NCBI GenBank assembly: GCA_944323485.1
Contig: CALUSR010000003.1
Coordinates: 62,001 to 126,000, forward strand
From: Candidatus Gastranaerophilales bacterium
GTDB lineage: Bacteria; Cyanobacteriota; Vampirovibrionia; Gastranaerophilales; CAJFVJ01
Reading direction: 5' to 3'
Length of the DNA stretch: 64,000 bases
Translations under genes and position numbers: made by a program
The notes under the pieces: model-generated
Told to the model about the DNA's origin: nothing
Databases searched by the model: none
What the model saw: the letters and a program-made list of their open reading frames with translations, nothing else
In this document: piece after piece, positions 1 to 8,149 of the stretch
Layout: each line of letters starts with the position of its first letter
Numbering within the stretch: position 1 is the first letter of the stretch

Positions 1-240
1 TCCGCCGCCACCGTAATTATTCGGTCTGCGATTTTGATATCCGCCTTCTGGTCTTCTGAATCCGCCGCCACCGTAATTATTCGGTCTGCGATTTTGATAT
101 CCGCCTTCGGGTCTTCTGAACCCGCCGCCATAGTTGTTATTTGGACGTCTGTCCTGATAACCGCCGCCGTAATTATTCGGTCTGCGATCCTGATATCCGC
201 CATAGTTATTCGGACGTCTATCCTGATAATTGTTGTAACC
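1..240 (-). repeat. 60-nt in-frame direct repeats inside the Arg/Gly-rich gene
   Basis: Positions 1-60 and 61-120 differ at a single base, and shorter degenerate units continue to about 240. The unit length is a multiple of three, so each copy adds 20 residues without breaking the frame. The near identity points to recent duplication within the gene. Confidence 0.85.
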
Positions 241-459
241 TCTGTTTTGTCTTTCCTGATAAGGAGGTCTTTCTCCCATATCACCAGATGGCATATCATC
301 CATCGGTTGTTGAGATTGAGAAGGAACATCTCCTTCTTGAGGCATAACATCATTTAACAACGGTTTTCTATCCGGATAAAGACAATCCGGACAGATTACT
401 CTTTTTGGGTTTTTTGTTTCAAATTCTTTGCCGCATTTGGTACATTTATTTACATACAT
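1..459 (-). CDS. Zinc-ribbon protein with Arg/Gly/Asn/Tyr-rich repeats, C-terminus beyond the window
   Basis: The frame stays open from an ATG at 459 to the left edge, giving 153 codons with no stop, so the gene is partial. Residues 6-26 hold two CxxC pairs (C6, C9, C23, C26), a small zinc ribbon. Residues 38-70 are polar and acidic. From about residue 73 the protein is low complexity, with repeats built on QDRRPNNYGG and later GGFRRPEGGYQNRRPNNYGG. Arg-Gly-Tyr-Asn-rich tails of this kind are typical of RNA-binding or condensate-forming proteins, so an RNA-related role is an inference. The start has only a weak upstream AGAGG. The downstream partner lies outside the window. Confidence 0.75.
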   Translation of the reverse strand, partial: MYVNKCTKCGKEFETKNPKRVICPDCLYPDRKPLLNDVMPQEGDVPSQSQQPMDDMPSGDMGERPPYQERQNRGYNNYQDRRPNNYGGYQDRRPNNYGGGYQDRRPNNNYGGGFRRPEGGYQNRRPNNYGGGGFRRPEGGYQNRRPNNYGGGG

Positions 460-709
460 CCTCTTTAAGCCCCTTGCAAATAATTTTCTTTCTTTGCATT
501 TCTCTTTCTAATTTAATAACAAGCTGAAATATTTTTTCAATATTCTAATACTATCATAAAATGTCAAAAATTCATAATTTTTAACATTTATTTTTCAATC
601 AAATAATGTAGTTTTTACTGCCTGTTCAGGTATTTATTAAGACAATTAACTTTTCATCAGTTGTATCAATTCAATTTTACACAACCGCCATGCCCGATTG
701 AAGAAAAAA

Positions 710-1162
710 CTATTTCTCACTGCTCTCCTTTGAAAGCATAAATGTAACAGGTCCGTCGTTGACAAGGCTTATTTCCATCATTGCCTGGAAGCATCCTGTT
801 TCAACCCTCAAGCCTGATTTCTTAAGCTCTTCAACAAATTTTTCATAAAATAACTTTGCTTCAAGCGGATTTTTTGCATTATCAAAGCTCGGGCGATTTC
901 CCTTCCTGCAGTTTGCTGCAAGCGTAAACTGAGAAACAACGAGAATTTCTCCGCCTATATCTTTCAGAGAGAAATTCATCTTATCCTGTTCATCCTCAAA
1001 AATTCTGAGATTCACTACCTTATTCGCCAAAAATTCTATCTCTGAGCCGTTATCATTTTTCTCAACTCCGAGAAATATCAATATTCCCTTTTTTATCTCA
1101 GAATAAACCTTTCCGTCTATACTAACAGAAGCACTATTTACACGTTGAAGAAGAGCTTTCAT
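710..1162 (-). CDS. dtd: D-aminoacyl-tRNA deacylase
   Basis: Dtd hydrolyses D-amino acids wrongly attached to tRNA in the cytosol and acts as a chirality checkpoint. The start MKALLQRV is the family's usual beginning. The active-site motif SQFTL (about residues 77-81) and the cross-subunit NDGPVTF motif near residue 136 are both present. The 150-residue length is normal. I chose the ATG at 1162 over the TTG at 1165 because GGAG lies 7 nt upstream of the ATG. The gene starts inside the end of the Maf-like gene (29-base overlap), so the two are probably translationally coupled. Confidence 0.95.
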   Translation of the reverse strand: MKALLQRVNSASVSIDGKVYSEIKKGILIFLGVEKNDNGSEIEFLANKVVNLRIFEDEQDKMNFSLKDIGGEILVVSQFTLAANCRKGNRPSFDNAKNPLEAKLFYEKFVEELKKSGLRVETGCFQAMMEISLVNDGPVTFMLSKESSEK

Positions 1163-3092
1163 CAAATAACTCCTTTTGTTTTTTCAAAAAATCAATCCCC
1201 AACCCGAGCCATTGTCTGCCTGATGAGAAAAAGTCCTGCAAAATGTCAAGCAGTTCATCCATCTTTTCTTTATCCGTATAATCATTTGGCTCCTTGAGAA
1301 ACTCGTTCATCATATAATATTCTCTAATCAACAGAGAGAAAAATATCCTGTCTTTTGCAACATATTCTCTGATTATGTCACTGTAGATGTCAGAAATTTT
1401 TCCTATTCTATCTCTTATCTCGCCTGTCAAAATTTTTGCTCTCTGATAAGAATTTTTCAGTTTCTTAAATTCTCCCTCTCCTTTATCAAACAAATTCAGG
1501 CATTTTTCAAAAGATACAAGCAGTGTATTTGCCGTTGTTTTGAACTTTGCAAACTCTTTTGGAGAGACATAGTCTCTCAACGATGAGTCTATTATTTTCT
1601 CAACATCAATTTTTTCAGCTGCGTATTCTTCGAGAAAATCTTGCATTTTAATATTCTCAAATCCGTTTATCTGTGCGCCTCCGCTTTTGGTATTAAACAG
1701 CTTTGCATATGGAGCAATCTCAAGAGCTATGTTCTCAAAATGTTCTACAAACATTGCATACGCAGGCGATGTCAGAAGTTTATCTCCATTTTGTCCTACG
1801 ACAAAGCAAAGATTTTTTGAATTTTCTTCAAGTGTTTCTTGTATTTTTTTCATGCTCTCATCTTTATCTTTGAGTTTTGCAGCACCAAAATATTTATCAT
1901 AATCATCAACAAACAGCTCGAATTTTCCTGTAGAAACTTCTCTGTATTTAATATTATACGCACTGTTTGAAGCATAACACTGACCGTTTCTATATGCCAA
2001 ATCCTGACCTGTGAGAATAATAGGATTGCATCCGAGCAAATATGCACTCTCAAGAGCGCATATTGACACTGTTCCCCTGCTTTTGTATTTATCAGCTTTT
2101 ATACCGCTCAGATTCTCAAGCCATTCCGTAGTAATCATATTATCAGGATAGTAGTTGAATACACGATCCAAATCACATTCATAAACACCTTTAAATATAG
2201 ACGGATAAAATATAAAATTTATCCCCGATAAATCAACATCCAATATTTGAGTCAAACAATAACGTGACTCTATCATCGCCACAAAATCAGGTCTTACTCC
2301 GTTTTTCAAAAGTGTTTTCAGGGCTGTACCGACACAAAACACAACAACATTATCCCTGTATTGTTTTATATACTCAACATTCTCCGTCAACGACGGACCT
2401 GCTGATACAATTACAGCAGGCTTATCTTTGAATTTGCCGAGGAGTGCTTCAAGTTCCTCATTTTTATAAATTCTAAACAAATTATTCAAAACCGATACAG
2501 TCCAGTTTGCAGACTGTCTTTGCAGTTCTTTATACGCATTTGTATAAATACTCCCCAACATAACAAGCTTTTTTTTCAACTCTGAAACAACAGATGGATA
2601 TAACTGAACATAAGAAGTCAAAAAACTAAGCGTCATCTCACCCTTGAGGAAAAACAGCCGCCCCATTGCTATCTCAAATTTTTCTTCTTTATCGATGAGC
2701 ATAACCGTAGATTTTGAAAGCTCAGAAGACAAGTCAACAAACTCAAGTGCCGCCCTCAAAATCCCTATATCAGGCTCATAGAGGATTATTTTACCTTTTG
2801 AATTTTTACAAAAAGCCTGAAGAAGATGCCCCATCCCGAGCCCGAAAATAATATGTATTGTATCCTTTTCATCTCTGTATTTTGTTTTTGCGACTATCTG
2901 CTCTGCTTCATAAACAGCATCAACTTCATCATGAAGAGGATGACCGTCAACAACCAGATTCAAATCACCGCATGTTGTTTCCCTCAATTCCAAATTGTGA
3001 GTATATTCTTTGATTGAAGCAATAGACTTTGCAAGCGCAGCATCATAGCGGGCTATCTGTTCAAGATTTTTCTCTAATATACTCTTTTCCAC
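1134..3092 (-). CDS. Maf/DUF115 (MptE-like) family protein, putative motility-accessory glycosyltransferase
   Basis: This 652-residue protein matches the Maf/DUF115 family, which shares a fold with 6-hydroxymethylpterin diphosphokinase MptE. The core is visible around residues 225-370: [12 protein letters not shown], then [12 protein letters not shown] and [14 protein letters not shown]. In flagellated bacteria Maf proteins transfer nonulosonic acids to flagellin, but no flagellar gene lies nearby, so the acceptor here is unknown. The start is GTG at 3092 with AGGAG about 9 nt upstream. rlmN lies 26 nt upstream and dtd overlaps downstream, suggesting one transcript. The C-terminal 200 residues look helical and lack a recognised motif. 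Confidence 0.82.
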   Translation of the reverse strand: MEKSILEKNLEQIARYDAALAKSIASIKEYTHNLELRETTCGDLNLVVDGHPLHDEVDAVYEAEQIVAKTKYRDEKDTIHIIFGLGMGHLLQAFCKNSKGKIILYEPDIGILRAALEFVDLSSELSKSTVMLIDKEEKFEIAMGRLFFLKGEMTLSFLTSYVQLYPSVVSELKKKLVMLGSIYTNAYKELQRQSANWTVSVLNNLFRIYKNEELEALLGKFKDKPAVIVSAGPSLTENVEYIKQYRDNVVVFCVGTALKTLLKNGVRPDFVAMIESRYCLTQILDVDLSGINFIFYPSIFKGVYECDLDRVFNYYPDNMITTEWLENLSGIKADKYKSRGTVSICALESAYLLGCNPIILTGQDLAYRNGQCYASNSAYNIKYREVSTGKFELFVDDYDKYFGAAKLKDKDESMKKIQETLEENSKNLCFVVGQNGDKLLTSPAYAMFVEHFENIALEIAPYAKLFNTKSGGAQINGFENIKMQDFLEEYAAEKIDVEKIIDSSLRDYVSPKEFAKFKTTANTLLVSFEKCLNLFDKGEGEFKKLKNSYQRAKILTGEIRDRIGKISDIYSDIIREYVAKDRIFFSLLIREYYMMNEFLKEPNDYTDKEKMDELLDILQDFFSSGRQWLGLGIDFLKKQKELFDESSSSTCK

Positions 3093-3118
3093 TCTGAAAA
3101 CTCCTATGGATTTAATTT

Positions 3119-4168
3119 CTATGTTCTTTTTTGTCCGCTAAGCTGACCGCAGGCAGCCATAATATCAGCGCCTCTTTCTAATCTCACCGTAACTTTTTTC
3201 CCTGACTGCTCAAGAATATATTTAAACTTATTTATTCTGTTTATATCAGGCTTTCTAAATTCATCATTCTCAACAGGATTGTAAGGAATAAGGTTTATAT
3301 TGCAATTCAACCCTTTAAGAAGCTTATTAACTTCTTTCGCATGTTCTATGGAGTCATTAACGTGGTCTATTACGGTATATTCAATTGTCACCCTGCGTCC
3401 TGTCTGTTCTGTCAGGTATCTCAAGGACTTTATCAGTTCATCAAGATGATAAATTGACTCAATCGGCATAAGTTTTTTCCTCAGCTCATGCTCAGGGGCA
3501 TGCAATGACAGAGCAAGCGTCAGCTGTCTGTTCAGCTTTGCAAGTTCATAAATTTTCGGAACAATACCGCTTGTAGAAACAGTGATTCGCCTTATACCTA
3601 TCTCAAATTCTTTGTTCAAAAAATCTATTGAAGAAACAACGTTCTCAAAGTTCAACAATGGCTCTCCCTGCCCCATATAAACAACATTTGTTATCTTCAA
3701 TCCAGTATCACGCTGGATGGTGAGTATTTGCTCTATTATTTCCTTTACCGTCAAATTTCTGATAAATCCGCGTTTGCCAGTTGCACAAAATTTGCACCCT
3801 ACAGCGCATCCTACCTGAGAGCTGATACAGGCTGTCAGGTTTGCTCTGTTATCAAAACGCATCAACACTGTTTCAACACAGTTTCCATCAGGGTATTCAA
3901 CAAGATATTTCACCGTGCCATCAGAACTGATTAGCCTCTGAGAAATTTTTACATCGGTAATCACTGCAATTTCACTGAGTGCCTCTCTAAATTTTTTTGA
4001 AAGATTTGTCATCTCATCAACAGAGGAAACAGACTTGGAATAAATCCAATTGTGAAGCTGTCTTGCCCGAAACTTTGACTCTCCCATACGAGTCATCAAA
4101 TCTTCAAGTTCTTCAAGACTCATCCCAGATAAAATAATTTTTTTGTCGCCGTGTTTTAAGGAATCCAT
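3119..4168 (-). CDS. rlmN: 23S rRNA (adenine-2503-C2)-methyltransferase / tRNA methyltransferase
   Basis: RlmN is a radical-SAM enzyme that methylates C2 of A2503 in 23S rRNA and A37 in some tRNAs. The cluster motif CAVGCKFC sits near residue 120, with GEPLLN further on as the SAM-binding region. The C-terminal catalytic Cys is in the AACGQL segment near residue 343. The 349-residue length is standard. The start MDSLKHGDKK is preceded by a weak GAG. It heads a probable rlmN-Maf-dtd operon behind a recognisable promoter. Confidence 0.96.
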   Translation of the reverse strand: MDSLKHGDKKIILSGMSLEELEDLMTRMGESKFRARQLHNWIYSKSVSSVDEMTNLSKKFREALSEIAVITDVKISQRLISSDGTVKYLVEYPDGNCVETVLMRFDNRANLTACISSQVGCAVGCKFCATGKRGFIRNLTVKEIIEQILTIQRDTGLKITNVVYMGQGEPLLNFENVVSSIDFLNKEFEIGIRRITVSTSGIVPKIYELAKLNRQLTLALSLHAPEHELRKKLMPIESIYHLDELIKSLRYLTEQTGRRVTIEYTVIDHVNDSIEHAKEVNKLLKGLNCNINLIPYNPVENDEFRKPDINRINKFKYILEQSGKKVTVRLERGADIMAACGQLSGQKRT

Positions 4169-4195
4169 ATCTCAAACCACCATATTTTCTCTAAA

Positions 4196-4224
4196 ATTTT
4201 AGCATGTGCGTTTTTTGCATACAA
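4196..4224 (-). promoter_or_regulatory. Promoter upstream of rlmN
   Basis: On the minus strand a -35 TTGTAT (4224-4219) lies 17 nt before a -10 TAAAAT (4201-4196), which is also preceded by TGC, an extended -10. The start codon follows 28 nt after the -10 box. Confidence 0.55.
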
Positions 4225-4340
4225 GTTAATACAATTATTTAGAAATGTAACAAAACATACTAAAAACCTAAAGTTTAAATAAAAACTCCCGATACTAATC
4301 ATATAAGTAAGGTTAGTTTTATTAATACGAGGTTTTTATT

Positions 4341-4496
4341 ATGGAAAATATCAGCAACAATCCCGAATTGATTTCTATTTCAGGAGAAATCAAAGAAGAA
4401 ACACTCAAGCAGGTAGAAAAAAACGAAAGACAACCGAAATCTTTCCTTGAAAGACTTTGCGAACAGAGATTTGAGTCAATAAAAGATTTACTCTAA
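4341..4496 (+). CDS. Small hypothetical protein, 51 residues
   Basis: I do not recognise this ORF. It encodes 51 residues starting MENISNNPEL and ending SIKDLL. It is rich in Glu and Lys, has no membrane segment and has one Cys. A GAGG eight bases before the ATG supports translation. It sits in the gap between rlmN and the repeat protein at 4580, on the same strand as the latter, and the two could share a transcript. Confidence 0.45.
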   Translation: MENISNNPELISISGEIKEETLKQVEKNERQPKSFLERLCEQRFESIKDLL

Positions 4497-4579
4497 TCAA
4501 TCTCAAAACAGTCTGCACGAAAAACAATTACAAAATACAGTCAATAAAAATATCTGATACTGTCGGCTAAGGAGCAAAA

Positions 4580-5440
4580 ATGCCTTTTGATATTCAAAAT
4601 TTTATATCAAACTTAATCAACCAAGAAAAAAGCGGAGTAAATAAATCTGCTGATATTAACACGCTTTTACAACAGGTTATTTCTGCTCAAAATCAACCGT
4701 CTTATGTACAAACAAGCGGTACAATCTTCCCGGTCAACAATCAAAATAATATTGTGCAGACTCTTTGTGACAGTGATGGAACGAGAACGGAAACCCGGTC
4801 TTATGACCAGAACGGCGAGCTTGATAAAGTCGTCAAAGATGTCTATGATGATTATGGAACGCTGAAAGAAAGACTAATCTATGACGAAGACGGTAAATAT
4901 ACAGGAAAAATGTCTTTTGAATCAGACCCGCTCACAGGTGTCAACAAAACTATATCAACAGATGCCTACGGAAATATCACAGACATCTTGGAATCAAAAC
5001 AAAACCCTGACGGTTCGAAAACAAGTATAACCAGAGATGCATCAGGAAATATTCTTTCGGCATCAAAATTGGAAGAAAGAAACGGTCAAACTATTATGAC
5101 CATATTTAATGCTCAGGGAAAACGTACCGGAAGACAAATCACGCAAAACGGAGAGGTAGTTCAGACGATAAATTATTCATATAATCAAGCAGGAAAACTT
5201 GAAAAATCCGTCTACAGAGATTCTGAAGGAGAATTACAACGTACCCTCTATTTCTCCTATAACAGTGATGGACAAATTGAAAAAACAACCAATCGAGATG
5301 CCTTCGGAAGAACCGTTGAAGTTCTTGAGTCAACATATAACGCTGATGGAACACGAACAACCGTAAGAAAAAACGCAGAAGGCGAAATCATCGAAACAAC
5401 AACTTTTGATAAATATGGCAATCAAATAGAAGAAATTTAA
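4580..5440 (+). CDS. YD/RHS-like repeat protein of unknown function
   Basis: The 286-residue protein has a short N-terminal region (1-55), then tandem degenerate repeats of about 20 residues with the pattern DG-T-x-x-Y-D-x-x-G, for example YDDYGTLKERLIYDEDGKYT. This resembles YD (RHS-type) beta repeats. There is no signal peptide and no C-terminal warhead domain. AAGGAG five bases before the ATG fixes the start. Similar DG-rich repeats occur in the proteins at 11382-13760 and 42421-43606, so this is one member of a family in this genome. Its function is unknown; surface or binding roles are known for such repeats elsewhere. Confidence 0.75.
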   Translation: MPFDIQNFISNLINQEKSGVNKSADINTLLQQVISAQNQPSYVQTSGTIFPVNNQNNIVQTLCDSDGTRTETRSYDQNGELDKVVKDVYDDYGTLKERLIYDEDGKYTGKMSFESDPLTGVNKTISTDAYGNITDILESKQNPDGSKTSITRDASGNILSASKLEERNGQTIMTIFNAQGKRTGRQITQNGEVVQTINYSYNQAGKLEKSVYRDSEGELQRTLYFSYNSDGQIEKTTNRDAFGRTVEVLESTYNADGTRTTVRKNAEGEIIETTTFDKYGNQIEEI

Positions 5441-5462
5441 ATAAAAACCTAACAACAAAATA

Positions 5463-5491
5463 AAAAAGCCGAACCTGATGTTCGGCTTTTT
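5463..5491. terminator. Bidirectional intrinsic terminator
   Basis: GCCGAAC and GTTCGGC flank a 5-nt loop, with A-runs on the left and T-runs on the right. It separates the convergent repeat gene and glnA and can serve both. Confidence 0.9.
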
Positions 5492-5506
5492 CTTTATCAA
5501 AGAGAA

Positions 5507-6871
5507 TTAGTATCTGTCGAGATATCTGTTCAGCTCCCAAGGAGTAACTGTTGTTCTGAAAGAGTCCCACTCCTGCTCTTTTGCTGAAACAAATTCACTG
5601 AAAATATGTTCACCAAGCGCATCTTTAGCGACATGAGATCTTTCCATCAAATAAATTGCCTCTGCCAAGCTGCCGGGAAGAGAATCTATCTTATGGCGTT
5701 TTCTTTCTCTTTCTGAGAGATGATATATATTGCTTTCAACAGGTGATGGCGGTTCTATTTTATTTCTGATACCGTCAAGCATAGCTTCAAGCAACACGGC
5801 AAAAGCAAGATAAGGATTGCAGGAAGGATCAGGAGAACGTAACTCAATTCTTGTAGCATTCCCGCGCTTTGCAGGAACTCTGATAAGAGCACTTCTGTTT
5901 GCTAAAGACCAAGCAAGATAAACAGGCGCTTCATATCCTGGAACCAAGCGCTTGTAACTGTTGACTGTCGGATTGAGTATTGCCGTAATTTTCTTGACAT
6001 GCTTCAAAACACCGCCGATTGCCCATAGTGCCTCCTGGCTCAGCTGGTATGGCATTGATTCATCAAGGAATGCATTCTTGCCGTTTTTGAACAATGACAG
6101 GTTACAATGCATGCCGGAACCGTTTATTCCGAAGATAGGCTTCGGCATAAATGAAGCATGAAGGCCGTATAATGCTGCAACAGCTTTAACAGCCACCTTG
6201 AACGTTGCAACATTATCTGCCGTTGTAAGCGCATCAGAATATTTGAAGTCAATCTCATGCTGACCGTCAGCTACCTCATGATGGCTGGCCTCAATTTCAA
6301 ACCCCATCTGCTGAAGAACCTGAACCATTTCTCCTCTTACATTCTCTCCTGAGTCATCAGGACCGACATCATAATAACCGGCTTTATCATGAACTTCTGT
6401 TGTTGCATTGCCGTCTTCGTCTTTTTTGAAAAGGAAAAATTCAGCCTCGGGACCTACATTCATTGTATACCCCATATCAGCGGCTTCTTTAAGCACTCTT
6501 TTTAAGTTAGCGCGAGGACACCCTTCAAACGGTGTTCCATCAGGATTGTAAATATCACAAATCAAACGGGCAACCTGTCTTTCATCTTTGTGCCTCCATG
6601 GCAGCAAAGAGAAAGTTCTTCTATCCGGAACAAAAAACATATCTGATGTTTCTATGCTCCTAAAGCCTTTTATTGAAGAGCCATCAAGCATTATCTCATT
6701 GTTCAAAATTTTATCAATCTGGCTTGCAGGCAAAGCAATATTTTTTACCTGACCGTTCAGGTCGACAAACTGCAGCCTTATAAACTGCACATCCAAATCT
6801 TTTACAAGTTTTTTAATCTCTTCTTTTGATAATTCCTTACCATGTTCAGGAATATAATCCAACTGCGTCAT
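5507..6871 (-). CDS. glnA: Type I glutamine synthetase
   Basis: This enzyme condenses glutamate and ammonia with ATP, the main ammonium assimilation step. The 454-residue length and the motifs DGSSIKGF (about 63-70), NGSGMHCNLSLF and RIELRSPDPSCNPYLA identify GSI. The region where adenylylated enzymes carry NLYDLP reads NIYHLS. Both this and the length suggest the shorter GSI-alpha type without the 25-residue insertion, so adenylylation control is unlikely. A GGGA eight bases upstream supports the ATG. It stands alone with its own promoter and terminator. Confidence 0.96.
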   Translation of the reverse strand: MTQLDYIPEHGKELSKEEIKKLVKDLDVQFIRLQFVDLNGQVKNIALPASQIDKILNNEIMLDGSSIKGFRSIETSDMFFVPDRRTFSLLPWRHKDERQVARLICDIYNPDGTPFEGCPRANLKRVLKEAADMGYTMNVGPEAEFFLFKKDEDGNATTEVHDKAGYYDVGPDDSGENVRGEMVQVLQQMGFEIEASHHEVADGQHEIDFKYSDALTTADNVATFKVAVKAVAALYGLHASFMPKPIFGINGSGMHCNLSLFKNGKNAFLDESMPYQLSQEALWAIGGVLKHVKKITAILNPTVNSYKRLVPGYEAPVYLAWSLANRSALIRVPAKRGNATRIELRSPDPSCNPYLAFAVLLEAMLDGIRNKIEPPSPVESNIYHLSERERKRHKIDSLPGSLAEAIYLMERSHVAKDALGEHIFSEFVSAKEQEWDSFRTTVTPWELNRYLDRY

Positions 6872-6905
6872 GTTTTTAATCCCTTTTCTTTAATAACACC
6901 TCATA

Positions 6906-6935
6906 ATTTTAATACTTATGCTTATTATTCGTCAA
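6906..6935 (-). promoter_or_regulatory. glnA promoter
   Basis: Minus strand -35 TTGACG (6935-6930), an 18-nt spacer, then -10 TAAAAT (6911-6906). Transcription would begin about 30 nt before the start codon. Confidence 0.6.
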
Positions 6936-7169
6936 GAAGAAAATTAATTTCTTTTTTTCAAAAATTATTTAATAAAAACCAAAATTTAAAATATTTTTAA
7001 CAAAAATGCAAAAATATTATATTTTATAGAACGATATTCAGGATAAGCATAGATTAATTCAATATTATTTTTGTAAATTATTTTTTAAAAAACAATTTTA
7101 TTTTTAATATTTTCAAAACAAATTGTAATATTTTCCAAAATCAAATATTATTTTTCGATTTTCCCACAT

Positions 7170-7197
7170 TTGAGATATAAAAAAAATGTTGTAAAAT
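7170..7197 (+). promoter_or_regulatory. Promoter of the zinc-ribbon / secreted-protein pair
   Basis: TTGAGA at 7170-7175 and TAAAAT at 7192-7197 are separated by 16 nt. The first ATG follows at 7235. Confidence 0.5.
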
Positions 7198-7234
7198 ATA
7201 TAAATAATCAATAAGCTTAGATAAGAAAAAAATA

Positions 7235-7453
7235 ATGTTTATCTGCAAACATTGCAAATCAAAAGACAAATTCGAACTTATGTTTTCACCTGATTACAAG
7301 GGAGAAAGAACTTTTACAAAAAAATTTGACAAAGACGGCAATCTGACCATAACCGTAGGAGATTATACGTTCACACCATCTTTAGAATTTATGAATGCTC
7401 ATGCGGTATGCAGTTTTTGCTCACACATAAACATATGGGGATTGGAAAAATGA
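7235..7453 (+). CDS. Small zinc-ribbon protein
   Basis: The 72-residue protein begins MFICKHCKSKDKF and ends with CSFCSHINIWG, giving two CxxC pairs that probably bind one zinc. I do not recognise the family. No Shine-Dalgarno sequence is obvious. Its stop overlaps the ATG of the secreted protein at 7450 (ATGA), so the two genes are translationally coupled. A structural or nucleic-acid-binding zinc ribbon is the simplest reading. Confidence 0.65.
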   Translation: MFICKHCKSKDKFELMFSPDYKGERTFTKKFDKDGNLTITVGDYTFTPSLEFMNAHAVCSFCSHINIWGLEK

Positions 7454-8091
7454 AAAAATTATTCTTATCACTTGCAATAATGTTCTTAACATCGGTTTAT
7501 GCCTTAGGCGCAAGCTATGAACCCAAATATTCGGAAAAAATAAACAGATACAGCACCGGTGTGTTTGCCGTAACAGAAAAAGTAACCGTATATGATGAAC
7601 CATCAGATACTTCACAGATTGTTGATGTGATTGAAATAGACAAAACAAAAGAAAAAGTTCACTCAACTACCGGAGAAACATCATTTCATAGTGTATTCAC
7701 AACATTCTCAACAGAAAAAAATCTTTACTTTATAACAGTAATCGATGAGGCCCAAGATTGGGTAAAGCTCTGTTATGATAACAAAACAGGCTGGGTAAAA
7801 GCCGGGACAAATTACTATATATGGAAAGATTTTTTGTTCCAATACGGAAAAGAAAACGGCTTATACTTTTTCAGAAATGCAAAACCTGAAAATATGGCAC
7901 TGTATCAAAAGCCTGATGAATCATCAAAAAAAATAGCCTCATTTGACTATGCAAGACCCGTATTTCTGAAACTTATACGTGGAAGCTGGGCATTAGCAAG
8001 TATGAGCGATTTTGGAGATGATTCTTATGTCATAGGGTGGATAAGATGGAGAAATCAGGACGGCTCCTTCATCTTATTCCCTCACATCTAA
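7450..8091 (+). CDS. Secreted SH3-like protein of unknown function
   Basis: The start at 7450 gives MKKLFLSLAIMFLTSVYALG, a clear signal peptide, with cleavage near residue 20. GGGGA precedes it. An upstream in-frame start at 7408 would bury this signal and was not used. The mature part has two stretches resembling bacterial SH3 segments, one around TVYDEPSDTSQIVDVIE and GWVKAG, the other around ALYQKPDESSKKIASF and GWIRWR. Such domains often bind peptidoglycan in the periplasm. The specific partner is not visible. Confidence 0.72.
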   Translation: MKKLFLSLAIMFLTSVYALGASYEPKYSEKINRYSTGVFAVTEKVTVYDEPSDTSQIVDVIEIDKTKEKVHSTTGETSFHSVFTTFSTEKNLYFITVIDEAQDWVKLCYDNKTGWVKAGTNYYIWKDFLFQYGKENGLYFFRNAKPENMALYQKPDESSKKIASFDYARPVFLKLIRGSWALASMSDFGDDSYVIGWIRWRNQDGSFILFPHI

Positions 8092-8105
8092 AATTTCCAA
8101 AAAGA

Positions 8106-8131
8106 AAAGAGCCTGCTCAGACAGGCTCTTT
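8106..8131. terminator. Bidirectional intrinsic terminator
   Basis: AAAGAGCCTG and CAGGCTCTTT form a 10-bp stem with a 6-nt loop, between the convergent secreted-protein gene and gatB. Confidence 0.9.
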
Positions 8132-8149
8132 TTGTGTATTTTCATATTT

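Larger units (their letters stand above)
6872..7234. other. AT-rich divergent intergenic region between glnA and the zinc-ribbon gene
   Basis: These 363 bases hold two divergent promoters (glnA at 6906-6935 and the zinc-ribbon gene at 7170-7197) and otherwise A/T runs. I see no reading frame or structured RNA, and no clear GTA-N8-TAC NtcA site. Confidence 0.6.

Noticed and set aside
1-240. 60-nt tandem repeats and plus-strand ORFs at 34-357 and 141-347
   Set aside because: The minus strand encodes a coherent zinc-ribbon and Arg/Gly repeat protein; the plus-strand frames are its shadows.
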